11,046 nt of DNA, taken from Blautia sp. OF03-15BH (GTDB taxonomy: Bacteria > Bacillota > Clostridia > Lachnospirales > Lachnospiraceae). Shown here piece after piece: positions 4,778 to 11,046 of this stretch; within the stretch, counting starts at the first letter, position 1; the number at the start of each line of letters is the position of its first letter. Location: positions 62,484-73,529 of the forward strand of contig NZ_QSCM01000014.1 of the NCBI RefSeq assembly GCF_003463065.1, written 5' to 3'. The notes under the pieces are model-generated. The model was not told where the DNA came from. It searched no databases and saw only the letters and a program-made list of their open reading frames with translations. A program made the translations under genes and the position numbers.

Positions 4778-5003
4778 ACGGCAGGAAAAATCCGTAGTGA
4801 GGAAATCGTTGGGTGAAGCACTCAAAGTACACAGAACACAGTGCAAAATGACGCAGGAATTTGTTGCTGAAACGATTGGTGTTAGCAGGCAGGCTGTTTC
4901 AAAATGGGAAAATGGAACATCCGACCCTTCCACATCAAATCTTTTTGCACTTGCAAAACTTTACGGTATTTCTGTTGAAGAATTACTAAAAGAAGTTGAA
5001 TAA
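4665..5003 (+). CDS. Membrane-anchored XRE family regulator
   Basis: The 112-residue protein has an N-terminal membrane helix at residues 5-27 ('FMIIVGIIFLCIFVGLLTLI'), a basic linker, and a Cro/C1-type HTH at residues 47-108: 'SLGEALKVHRTQCKMTQEFV', 'AETIGVSRQAVSKWENGTSD', then 'LFALAKLYGISVEELL'. The start at 4665 is preferred because AGGAGGTGG (4652-4660) lies just upstream and because it aligns with the start of the duplicated micro-protein; an in-frame ATG at 4632 would add 11 residues but has no ribosome binding site. An XRE domain tethered to the membrane suggests a regulator that senses an envelope or cell-contact signal, which is inference. It lies between oriT and the relaxase gene, so control of mobilization is plausible. 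Confidence 0.78.
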   Translation: MKVTVFMIIVGIIFLCIFVGLLTLIVRALLKYIHSKDVRQEKSVVRKSLGEALKVHRTQCKMTQEFVAETIGVSRQAVSKWENGTSDPSTSNLFALAKLYGISVEELLKEVE

Positions 5004-5069
5004 TCTTCATGCAGATATTTTATTTCATCATCGGGCCACCCTGACCCGAACTTTCAAAACTGAATACCA

Positions 5070-5085
5070 GCCGCCCACCGGCGGC
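5070..5085 (+). other. Short GC-rich hairpin in the relaxase leader
   Basis: GCCGCC-CACC-GGCGGC is a perfect 6-bp stem with a 4-base loop, just before the terminator at 5093. Two adjacent stems upstream of the relaxase gene could form an attenuator-like leader, but nothing in the sequence proves that. Confidence 0.4.
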
Positions 5086-5092
5086 ACCACCG

Positions 5093-5126
5093 AGCAGGAA
5101 ATCTGAAAAGGTCTCCTGCTTTTTTT
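5093..5126 (+). terminator. Rho-independent terminator upstream of the relaxase gene
   Basis: AGCAGGA (5093-5099) pairs perfectly with TCCTGCT (5114-5120), followed by six more T residues (5121-5126). It ends the membrane-XRE transcript and separates it from the relaxase gene 64 bases later. The relaxase then needs either read-through or a promoter in the short gap. Confidence 0.75.
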
Positions 5127-5189
5127 CTGCCCCAAATGAGGTGGTAAAACGCCACCCCATCCACCAATTACCGAAAGGAGGGACACGAA

Positions 5190-6764
5190 ATGCCCTGTCC
5201 ACACAACGAAATCTCGATTGTGCAGCGAAGCCAACAGCAGTCTGCGGTTGCCGCCGCTGCCTACCAGAGCGGCGAAAAGCTGTTCTGTGGATACGATCAG
5301 GAAGTGAAGCACTACCCGGAAAAGCGTGGTATCGTCCACAATGAAATCTTGCTTCCGGCAAATGCCCCACGGTCGTATGCAGACCGCAATACTTTATGGA
5401 ACGCCGCCGAAGCGGTGGAGAAGCAATGGAATTCCCAGCTTGCAAGGCGGTGGGTGCTTACCATCCCCAGAGAGATACCGCCCGACCAGTACGCCGCCCT
5501 TGTCCGGGATTTCTGCAATCAGCAGTTTGTTTCCAAAGGAATGTGCGTGGATTTTGCCATCCATGACAAAGGGGACGGAAACCCTCACGCTCATGTCATG
5601 CTGACTATGCGGGCAATGGATGAACATGGGAAATGGCTTCCCAAGAGCCGCAAGGTTTATGACCTTGACGAGAACGGGGAACGGATAAAACTTCCGTCCG
5701 GCAGATGGAAAAGTCACAAGGAAGATACGGTTGACTGGAACGACCGCAAGTATTGTGAAATCTGGCGGCATGAATGGGAGATCATCCAGAACCGCTATCT
5801 GGAAGCCAACAACCGCCCGGAGCGGGTGGATCTCCGTTCTTATGAAAGACAGGGGCTTGATATTATCCCTACCGTCCATGAGGGTGCTGCTGTCCGGCAG
5901 ATGGAAAAGCGAGGGATTCAGACCAACATCAGAAATCTGAACCGGGAAATCAAAGCCGCCAACAGCCTGATGAAGTCTATCCGGCAGCTTATTAAAAATC
6001 TCAAAGGCTGGATTATCGAGCTTAGTGAAAAACGAAAAGAACTGCTTGCGGAAAAAGCTGCGGAGGAAGCGGTATTTCTTCCCAATCTGTTGATGAAGTA
6101 CATGGAGGTACGAAAGGCAGAACGGAGCGACTGGACACGGGCGGGACAAAACCGTGGAACTTCCAAAGACTTAAAGGCAGTCAGCGAAGCCCTGTCCTAT
6201 CTTCAGAGAAAGGGACTTTCCACCGTGGAGGATTTGGAAAACTTTATAGAAACGTCCGGGAAATCTGCCGCCGACTACCGAAAGCAGATGAAGCCAAAGG
6301 AAACCCGCAGCAACGTGATTGACGCTATCCTTGCCGCCCGGACGGACTGTAAGGAATGTAAGCCCGTTTATGAGAAATACCAGAAGATATTTTTCAAGAA
6401 AACTAAGGAAAAATTCAAGCTGGAACACCCGGAGGTTGCCCGGTATGAGAAAGCCACCGCCTACCTTGCCAAACACCCGGACGATAAGGATAGTACCCAA
6501 AAGGAGCTGCAAGAGGAGCAGGAAACCCTTCTCAGCGAAATCGCAGAGCTGAAAGTACCGCTGACCGAGGTACAGGAGGATTTGAAGAAGCTGCGGGACA
6601 TCCGCTACTGGGTACGGAAAGCCACACCCGGCACAGAGGAAAGTAAAGAGCCGCCTAAGAAGCAGCCCATCAAGGAAGTCTTGCAGGATAAGGCAGACGA
6701 GAAAAAAGCACAAAGAACTGTCCCGACACAGACGAAACACAAACAACAGGATATGGAACTTTAA
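5190..6764 (+). CDS. MobA/MobL family relaxase (MOBQ)
   Basis: The 524-residue relaxase nicks oriT and stays covalently bound to the 5' end of the transferred strand. The N-terminal domain (about residues 1-245) aligns with RSF1010 MobA: the tyrosine of 'SAVAAAAYQSGEKL' is residue 25, the position of the MobA nicking tyrosine. 'IHDKGDGNPHAHVMLTM' (H125, H133, H135) is the metal-binding histidine motif. 'YERQGLDIIPTVHEGAAV' followed by 'QMEKRGIQT' is the usual end of the domain. The C-terminal half is charged and coiled-coil-like, with a basic tail. No primase fusion as in RSF1010 is seen. AAAGGAGGG (5174-5182) lies 7 bases before the ATG. The matching oriT lies about 1 kb upstream, and terminators flank the gene on both sides. 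Only the relaxase is present, so the element must borrow a coupling protein and secretion channel. Confidence 0.93.
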   Translation: MPCPHNEISIVQRSQQQSAVAAAAYQSGEKLFCGYDQEVKHYPEKRGIVHNEILLPANAPRSYADRNTLWNAAEAVEKQWNSQLARRWVLTIPREIPPDQYAALVRDFCNQQFVSKGMCVDFAIHDKGDGNPHAHVMLTMRAMDEHGKWLPKSRKVYDLDENGERIKLPSGRWKSHKEDTVDWNDRKYCEIWRHEWEIIQNRYLEANNRPERVDLRSYERQGLDIIPTVHEGAAVRQMEKRGIQTNIRNLNREIKAANSLMKSIRQLIKNLKGWIIELSEKRKELLAEKAAEEAVFLPNLLMKYMEVRKAERSDWTRAGQNRGTSKDLKAVSEALSYLQRKGLSTVEDLENFIETSGKSAADYRKQMKPKETRSNVIDAILAARTDCKECKPVYEKYQKIFFKKTKEKFKLEHPEVARYEKATAYLAKHPDDKDSTQKELQEEQETLLSEIAELKVPLTEVQEDLKKLRDIRYWVRKATPGTEESKEPPKKQPIKEVLQDKADEKKAQRTVPTQTKHKQQDMEL

Positions 6765-6767
6765 CAG

Positions 6768-6808
6768 GCACTTGCCATTTTCAATCAGAGAATGTCAGGT
6801 GCTTTTTT
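6768..6808 (+). terminator. Strong terminator between the relaxase and CHC2 genes
   Basis: GCACTTG (6768-6774) pairs with CAGGTGC (6796-6802) and ATTTTC (6777-6782) with GAGAAT (6788-6793), interrupted by a 2 by 2 internal loop. Six T residues (6803-6808) follow. It begins 3 bases after the relaxase stop and argues against any upstream start for the next gene. Confidence 0.82.
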
Positions 6809-6828
6809 GTTTTCAAGGAGGGATAGAT

Positions 6829-7473
6829 TTGAATGTATTTGAAGCTGTGAAGCAGTCCGTCACAACAAGACAGGCTGCGGAGCATTATGGAATCCATGTA
6901 GGTCGGAACGGGATGGCTTGCTGCCCGTTCCATAACGATAAAACCCCAAGCATGAAGCTGGATCGGCGTTACCACTGCTTCGGCTGCGGTGCTGATGGGG
7001 ATGTGATTGATTTTACCGCCGCCCTGTATGGGCTGGGAAAGAAAGAAGCCGCCGTACAACTGGCACAGGACTTCGGGCTTTCCTATGAGGACTGGAAACC
7101 GCCGGGAAAGGCAAAAAAGCCCAAGCCCCGGCAGAAATCCCCGGAGGAACAGTTTCAGGAAGCAAAAAACCGTTGCTTCCGTATCCTTGCCGATTATCTC
7201 CACCTGCTCCGGGCATGGAGAAAGGAATATGCCCCGCACTCCCCGGAGGAAGCCGTTCATCCCCGGTTTGTGGAAGCCTTACAGAAGCAAGACCAAGTGG
7301 AATATCTGCTGGATGTGCTGCTCTTTGGGGAAACGGAGGAAAAAGCGGCTTTGATTACGGACTACGGAAAGGATGTGATACAGCTTGAACAGCGAATGGC
7401 AGAACTTGCAGCCGCAGCCGCAGCAAGAACTAAAAAACACCATGAACGCCATGCAACCGCCCCAGAGCATTGA
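6829..7473 (+). CDS. CHC2 zinc-finger protein (primase-like)
   Basis: The 214-residue product begins at a TTG (6829) with AAGGAGGG (6815-6822) six bases upstream; a longer in-frame start at 6772 lies inside the terminator and is rejected. Residues 1-60 carry the CHC2 zinc ribbon of DnaG-type primases, 'CPFHNDKTPSMKLDRRYHCF' followed by 'GCGADGDVIDF', with the ligands of CPFH and HCFGC. A Pro/Lys-rich linker and a helical C-terminus follow. There is no TOPRIM catalytic domain, so on its own it would not be a complete primase. It may act as the DNA-recognition half or as a loader. It overlaps the VapE-like ATPase gene by 89 bases. The pair looks like a small replication module for the element. 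Confidence 0.85.
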   Translation: MNVFEAVKQSVTTRQAAEHYGIHVGRNGMACCPFHNDKTPSMKLDRRYHCFGCGADGDVIDFTAALYGLGKKEAAVQLAQDFGLSYEDWKPPGKAKKPKPRQKSPEEQFQEAKNRCFRILADYLHLLRAWRKEYAPHSPEEAVHPRFVEALQKQDQVEYLLDVLLFGETEEKAALITDYGKDVIQLEQRMAELAAAAAARTKKHHERHATAPEH

Positions 7474-8779
7474 GGAAATCAAGGCGGGGCTGGAAACCAC
7501 CGAGAAAGGCGGTGTCCGTCAGAGCATACGGAACTGCCTGACCGTATTCCAGCGTGACCCGCTGCTTTCCGGGGCTATCGCATACAACATCCTGACTGAC
7601 CGCAAGGACATCATAAAGCCCATCGGTTTTCACAGGGAAAGCACCGCCCTGAACGATACGGACATGAAGTATCTGCTTCTTTATCTGGAAGAAACCTACG
7701 GGCTTACCAATGAGAAAAAGATTGATAATGCCATCGGGATTGTGGCGAATGAAAACAAGTACCATCCCATCCGGGACTATTTAAGCGCCCTTGTGTGGGA
7801 CGGTACAGAACGAATCCGTTTCTGCCTGCGGCACTTTCTGGGGGCTGACGCAGACGATTACACCTATGAAGCGTTGAAGCTGTTCCTGCTGGGTGCAATC
7901 TCACGAGCCTTTCAGCCGGGGTGCAAGTTTGAAATCATGCTTTGTCTGGTAGGCGGTCAGGGGGCTGGAAAGTCCACATTCTTCCGTCTGCTGGCAGTCC
8001 GGGACGAGTGGTTCTCCGATGATTTGCGGAAGTTGGACGATGACAATGTGTACCGCAAGCTGCAAGGTCACTGGATTATCGAAATGTCGGAAATGATGGC
8101 AACCGCCAACGCCAAGAGCATTGAGGAAATCAAGTCATTTTTAAGCCGACAGAAAGAGGTTTACAAGATACCCTATGAAACCCACCCAGCAGACCGCCCC
8201 CGTCAGTGCGTGTTTGGCGGCACTTCCAATGCCCTTGACTTCCTGCCCCTTGACCGTTCCGGCAACCGCCGCTTTATCCCCGTCATGGTGTACCCGGAGC
8301 AAGCCGAGGTTCACATTTTGGAGGACGAAGCCGCTTCCAGAGCCTATATCGAGCAGATGTGGGCAGAAGCGATGGAAATTTACAGAAGCGGCAGGTTCAA
8401 GCTGGCTTTCAGCCCTGCCATGCAGCGGTATCTCAAAGAACACCAGCGGGATTTTATGCCGGAGGACACCAAAGCCGGGATGATACAGGCGTATCTTGAT
8501 AAGTACACCGGGAGCATGGTCTGCTCCAAGCAGCTCTATAAGGAAGCCTTGAACCATGCCTTTGACGAGCCGAAGCAATGGGAAATCCGGGAAATCAACG
8601 AGATTATGAACCAGTGCATTTCTGGCTGGCGGTACTTCCCGAACCCAAGAATGTTTTCCGAATATGGCAGACAAAAGGGCTGGGAGCGTGAAAACCCGGC
8701 AACGGACTCCGGCAACCCGTCTGAAAAAACGATGGACGGTTTTGTGGAGGTCACAGAACAGATGGAGCTTCCGTTCTGA
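7385..8779 (+). CDS. VapE-like P-loop ATPase (superfamily 3-type helicase-like replication protein)
   Basis: The 464-residue protein has the VapE-like domain (PF05272 type) over roughly residues 115-350. It shows Walker A 'GGQGAGKST' (190-198), 'GHWIIEMSEM' as Walker B region (228-237), 'VFGGTSN' as sensor 1 (276-282), and 'DRSGNRRFIPV' with arginine-finger candidates (290-300). 'YHPIRDYLSALVWDGTERI' precedes the ATPase core, as usual. This family is found in prophages, IMEs and pathogenicity islands and is related to replicative helicases. The TTG start at 7385 gives an 89-base overlap with the CHC2 gene and has a weak AAGGAT upstream; an ATG at 7442 is an alternative. Its partner is probably the CHC2 protein. 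GTTGC repeats begin 12 bases after its stop. Confidence 0.87.
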   Translation: MNSEWQNLQPQPQQELKNTMNAMQPPQSIEEIKAGLETTEKGGVRQSIRNCLTVFQRDPLLSGAIAYNILTDRKDIIKPIGFHRESTALNDTDMKYLLLYLEETYGLTNEKKIDNAIGIVANENKYHPIRDYLSALVWDGTERIRFCLRHFLGADADDYTYEALKLFLLGAISRAFQPGCKFEIMLCLVGGQGAGKSTFFRLLAVRDEWFSDDLRKLDDDNVYRKLQGHWIIEMSEMMATANAKSIEEIKSFLSRQKEVYKIPYETHPADRPRQCVFGGTSNALDFLPLDRSGNRRFIPVMVYPEQAEVHILEDEAASRAYIEQMWAEAMEIYRSGRFKLAFSPAMQRYLKEHQRDFMPEDTKAGMIQAYLDKYTGSMVCSKQLYKEALNHAFDEPKQWEIREINEIMNQCISGWRYFPNPRMFSEYGRQKGWERENPATDSGNPSEKTMDGFVEVTEQMELPF

Positions 8780-8791
8780 AAATGGCAGCCC

Positions 8792-8831
8792 GTTGCACCC
8801 CCTGTTGCTATCCCGTTGCCGAGCCGGTTGC
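8792..8831 (+). repeat. Four phased GTTGC repeats (iteron-like)
   Basis: GTTGC occurs at 8792-8796, 8804-8808, 8815-8819 and 8827-8831, mostly within CCGTTGCC-like contexts. The start-to-start distances are 12, 11 and 12 bases, about one helical turn. They begin right after the stop codon of the VapE-like gene, and the 11-base step breaks any reading-frame periodicity, so coding constraint does not explain them. Iterons for an initiator or binding sites for a recombination protein are the main possibilities. Confidence 0.6.
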
Positions 8832-8956
8832 CGGGGAAAATCCCGAAACTATCGGCTTTTCTCCCCTATGACAACCAAAACAACAGAAAAATAAAAGAAA
8901 AGTATAAATAGTAACCATCGCCAGATTGAGATTGTTTGCAAGGTCTTTTGAAGCCC

Positions 8957-8974
8957 GTTGCCGGACTTCGTTGC
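8957..8974 (+). repeat. Two further GTTGC repeats upstream of tnpW
   Basis: GTTGC recurs at 8957-8961 and 8970-8974, in the contexts CCCGTTGCC and TCGTTGCC, 13 bases apart. They lie 47 bases before the tnpW start and belong to the same motif family as the cluster at 8792-8831. The AT-rich stretch between the two clusters (about 8868-8912) would suit strand opening. Confidence 0.5.
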
Positions 8975-9020
8975 CGACACCCTCTGTCTGGCTATTTTCA
9001 TGTATGGAGGATAACTGCCT

Positions 9021-9218
9021 ATGGCAAAAAACAAAACAGAGATTCATGTTACAACGGTATTTGACGGGGAACTGGACGCAACCGATGTGTTCGTCAGCCT
9101 GATTTCCCAGAAATACGGTAAGACAAATACGAAAGAATATCTTGCTAAAAGAAAAGATATGAGCTATAATGAAGATGAGGTTCAAAAGAGCCAGATACCG
9201 TCTGGATTGTGTGGGTAA
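9021..9218 (+). CDS. tnpW: TnpW family transposon protein
   Basis: The 65-residue product is recognised as TnpW (Pfam TnpW family): 'IHVTTVFDGELDATDVFVSL', then 'ISQKYG', then a short charged tail. The name comes from the Tn4451/Tn4453 group. Its role is unproven. GGAGGA (9005-9010) lies 10 bases before the ATG. The stop at 9216-9218 is directly followed by the ATG of the recombinase, so the two are almost certainly translated together; this suggests a job in excision or integration or in control of the recombinase. Length is normal for the family. Confidence 0.83.
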   Translation: MAKNKTEIHVTTVFDGELDATDVFVSLISQKYGKTNTKEYLAKRKDMSYNEDEVQKSQIPSGLCG

Positions 9219-10889
9219 ATGGCTATGATGAACGAAATGGAATACAGAACAATCGGTTCGGCACTTGCCGGAGGGTATCGTGCAGCGGTCTATTGCAGGC
9301 TGTCAAAGGACGATGACCTGCAAGGCGAAAGTGCCAGTATCGCAAACCAGCGTGATATGCTGGAAAAATACTGCGAAAAGCAGGGATGGGAGGTTGTGGC
9401 AGTCTATCAGGACGATGGCTTCACAGGTCTTAATATGGAGCGTCCTGATTTACAGAGAATGTTGAGAGCCATTGAGCGCAGGCAAATCAACCTTGTCATC
9501 ACGAAAGACCTCAGCCGACTGGGGCGTAACTATCTGCAAACCGGGCATTTGATTGAGGACTTTTTCCCAAGAAACGGTGTCCGCTATATCGCCATGAATG
9601 ACGGTATCGACACCCTGCGGGATAACAACGATATTGCCCCGTTCAAGAATATCCTGAACGAGATGTACAGCAAGGATATTTCCAAGAAAGTCCATTCCTC
9701 TTATCTTCTGAAAGCGCAGAAAGGACAGTTTACCGGGTGTCTTGCCCCCTTTGGGTATCGGAAAGACCCAGAGGACAGAAACCATCTGCTCATTGACGAG
9801 GAAACCGCCCCGATTGTGCGGCTGATTTTCGGATATGCCCTGAACGGTCATGGTCCGAACTATATCCGCAGACGGCTGGAGGAAGAAAAAATCCCCTGCC
9901 CCACATGGTGGAACCGGGAACGGGGGCTTCGCAATACCCGCACCAAATGGGAAAAGAAAGACCCAGAAAACGGACGGTATATGTGGGACTTCTCCGTTAT
10001 CAAAGACCTCTTGATGAATCCCGTCTACACCGGGGCGATTGCTTCCCAGAAAAAAGACTACCGTTTCAAAATCGGCACGATTGGAGAAAAGAAGCCGGAG
10101 GACTGGATTGTGGTGGAGGGACAGCATGAACCGCTGATTGACCGCATGAGCTTTGACATTGTGCAGAACAAGCTGAAATCCCGCCAGCGTCCGGGGCAGA
10201 CCAATGAAATCAGCCTGTTTGCCGGACTGATAAAATGCGGCGAGTGTGGGAAGTCGCTGACGATACGCTACACAAACGCAAAACATCCCCAGCAGATTTA
10301 TTCCTGCAAGACCTACAATGCCTTTGGAAAGAACCACTGCACCCAGCACCGGATTGACTATGACACCCTTTACAGCCATGTGCTGCGGAAAATCCGGGAA
10401 TGTGCCAGAGCTGCCCTGATGGACGGGAAAGCGGTTGCCGACCGCCTGACTAATACCTGTGAAGCCGAGCAGCGGGAACAGCGGGAAGCAATGGAACGCT
10501 CCCTTACAAGGGACGAGGAACGGATTGAGGTTCTGGATAAAATGGTCATGCGGCTTTATGAGGATATGATTGCAGGGCGTATCAGTGAGCAGAATTTCAA
10601 CACCATGCTGGAAAAGACACAGACCGAGCAAGCGGAGCTTAAAGCAAAAGTGTCCGAGGGCAGAAAGCGGCTGTCCGATGAAGTCCAGCTTGCCAATGAC
10701 GCAAAACAATGGGTGGAAGCCATTCAGGAATACGCCAATATCACAGAGCTGGACGCAGCCACCCTCAACCGCTTAATCAAAGAAATCGTCGTGCATGAGC
10801 GCATTGACGAAGATAAAACAAGACACATTTCTATCGAAATTCATTTTAATCTCAAACCCATCCCGGAAGTGGAACAGGTCACTGCCTGA
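9219..10889 (+). CDS. Large serine recombinase (TnpX/TndX-like) of the element
   Basis: The 556-residue recombinase excises and integrates the element. Domains in order: resolvase-type catalytic domain, about 20-165, with the nucleophile S29 in 'AAVYCRLSKDDDLQGESAS' and 'ITKDLSRLGRNYLQTG' (94-109); the Recombinase domain, about 170-320; a zinc ribbon with C340, C343, C363 and C374 ('LIKCGECGKSL', 'YSCKTYNAFGKNHC'); a coiled coil, about 410-490; and a C-terminal DUF4368-like segment ending 'IHFNLKPIPEVEQVTA'. All expected parts are present, so it should be active. The ATG at 9219 touches the tnpW stop and has no clear ribosome binding site, which points to coupled translation; ATGs at 9225 and 9228 are alternatives. 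The gene ends about 100 bases from the right end of the element, the normal place for such a gene. Confidence 0.93.
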   Translation: MAMMNEMEYRTIGSALAGGYRAAVYCRLSKDDDLQGESASIANQRDMLEKYCEKQGWEVVAVYQDDGFTGLNMERPDLQRMLRAIERRQINLVITKDLSRLGRNYLQTGHLIEDFFPRNGVRYIAMNDGIDTLRDNNDIAPFKNILNEMYSKDISKKVHSSYLLKAQKGQFTGCLAPFGYRKDPEDRNHLLIDEETAPIVRLIFGYALNGHGPNYIRRRLEEEKIPCPTWWNRERGLRNTRTKWEKKDPENGRYMWDFSVIKDLLMNPVYTGAIASQKKDYRFKIGTIGEKKPEDWIVVEGQHEPLIDRMSFDIVQNKLKSRQRPGQTNEISLFAGLIKCGECGKSLTIRYTNAKHPQQIYSCKTYNAFGKNHCTQHRIDYDTLYSHVLRKIRECARAALMDGKAVADRLTNTCEAEQREQREAMERSLTRDEERIEVLDKMVMRLYEDMIAGRISEQNFNTMLEKTQTEQAELKAKVSEGRKRLSDEVQLANDAKQWVEAIQEYANITELDAATLNRLIKEIVVHERIDEDKTRHISIEIHFNLKPIPEVEQVTA

Positions 10890-10905
10890 CCTGTCCCGCC
10901 GGGAC
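10874..10905 (+). other. Two adjacent hairpins over the recombinase stop codon
   Basis: ACAGGTCA-CTGCC-TGACCTGT (10874-10894) is a perfect 8-bp stem that includes the TGA stop (10887-10889). GTCCC-GCC-GGGAC (10893-10905) follows at once. No T tract follows, so termination would be factor-dependent or weak; mRNA 3'-end protection is another possibility. Confidence 0.45.
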
Positions 10906-10987
10906 GGTTCTCTTAAAAACACCATATAGATTTTTTGTACGCCGCCGCCCGCCATCGAGCAGAGTTTTACACCTAATTGGGGATAAA

Positions 10988-10991
10988 ACAG
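10988..10991. other. Right attachment-site core (ACAG)
   Basis: This is the right-hand copy of the tetranucleotide at 198-201. To its right the minus strand reads TnpB codons; to its left the TnpB frame runs into four foreign codons and a TAG (10973-10975). CTAATT followed by a G-run lies just inside both ends (about 209-222 and 10974-10982), in the same orientation, and may be part of the recombinase binding sites. Confidence 0.8.
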
Positions 10992-11046
10992 GTGACTCCC
11001 TGTTCCCGGCAATATTCTGCAAGATATCTTGTCACCTTATGCAGAT
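10988..11046 (-). pseudogene. tnpB: IS200/IS605-type TnpB, central part, cut by the element (runs off the right edge)
   Basis: The minus strand from 11044 reads LHKVTRYLAEYCREQGVTC, which is the TnpB helix that lies directly before the strand 'VVAGD' found at the left edge of the window. Only 19 residues are visible; the N-terminal part of the gene lies to the right of the window. In the element the frame runs on for four codons (FIPN) and stops at 10973-10975. So a truncated N-terminal TnpB without the RuvC-II and RuvC-III parts could still be made, but it would lack nuclease activity. Confidence 0.8.

Larger units (their letters stand above)
202..10991. mobile_element. Integrative and mobilizable element (Tn4451/TnpX-like) inserted in tnpB
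   Basis: Both boundaries come from the interrupted host gene. ACAG occurs at 198-201 and 10988-10991. Joining the left flank to the right flank at this tetranucleotide restores one TnpB reading frame on the minus strand. The exact crossover dinucleotide lies somewhere in the shared ACAG, so the ends are uncertain by up to 4 bases. Inside are a large serine recombinase beside the right end, TnpV, TnpW, a MOBQ relaxase with a recognisable oriT, replication-type genes and regulators. There are no coupling-protein or type IV secretion genes, which fits an IME that uses a helper conjugative element. The short identity at the ends, with no long target duplication, is what large serine recombinases leave. 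The type is clear from gene content; the named relative is inference from recognised families. Confidence 0.88.

Noticed and set aside
6772..6828. Upstream TTG start that would lengthen the CHC2 protein by 19 residues
   Set aside because: It lies within a strong terminator hairpin and lacks a ribosome binding site; the TTG at 6829 follows AAGGAGGG.
8782..8871. Short frame starting MAARCTPCCYPVAEPVAG after the VapE-like gene
   Set aside because: No ribosome binding site at a suitable distance. The repeated residues only reflect the GTTGC repeats, whose 11-base step breaks the frame.
9450..10709. Long minus-strand open frame opposite the recombinase gene
   Set aside because: It is antisense to a complete recombinase with all expected motifs and resembles no family; it is a codon-bias shadow.

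Overview
The window holds an almost complete integrative and mobilizable element (IME) of the Tn4451/TnpX type, about 10.8 kb long, from a Gram-positive Bacillota host. A gut Clostridia/Lachnospiraceae source is likely. The grounds are strong AGGAGG-type ribosome binding sites, mid-range GC, and the gene set: TnpV, TnpW, a large serine recombinase, a MobA/MobL relaxase, a CHC2 zinc-finger protein, a VapE-like ATPase, DUF3847 and a short RepA_N-like protein.

Both ends of the element can be placed from the sequence. The left flank (1-200) encodes the C-terminal half of an IS200/IS605-type TnpB on the minus strand. The right flank (10988-11046) encodes the segment just upstream of it, also on the minus strand. 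Removing everything between the two copies of ACAG (198-201 and 10988-10991) restores a continuous TnpB frame reading ...EQGVTC-VVAGDIRN.... The element therefore sits inside a tnpB gene, and precise excision would repair it.

Layout, left to right: (i) left end with a promoter/operator and an RBS-sequestering leader, then a small XRE-like regulator, tnpV and an AT-richer cargo-like DUF1835/DUF3658 gene (202-1972); (ii) a hairpin terminator and a convergent XRE regulator gene (1985-2840); (iii) about 480 bp without a convincing gene, with short repeats and a hairpin, leading into a tight three-gene set: Cys-rich small protein, RepA_N-like wHTH protein, DUF3847 (3324-4139); (iv) a MOBQ-type oriT overlapping the end of the DUF3847 gene, then a hairpin-rich stretch (4133-4350); (v) a micro-protein gene and a membrane-anchored XRE gene that arose by a roughly 141-bp tandem duplication (4494-5003); (vi) terminator, relaxase, terminator, CHC2 protein and VapE-like ATPase (5093-8779); (vii) a GTTGC repeat cluster, tnpW and the serine recombinase (8792-10889); (viii) the right end.

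How it probably works (inference): the recombinase excises and integrates the element, helped or controlled by TnpV/TnpW. The relaxase, possibly with DUF3847, nicks oriT on the minus strand, so that the DUF3847 side enters the recipient first and the relaxase gene last. No coupling protein or type IV secretion genes are present, so transfer would depend on a helper element. The RepA_N-like, CHC2 and VapE-like proteins suggest replication of the excised circle. No antibiotic-resistance gene was seen; the only cargo-like gene is the DUF1835/DUF3658 protein.
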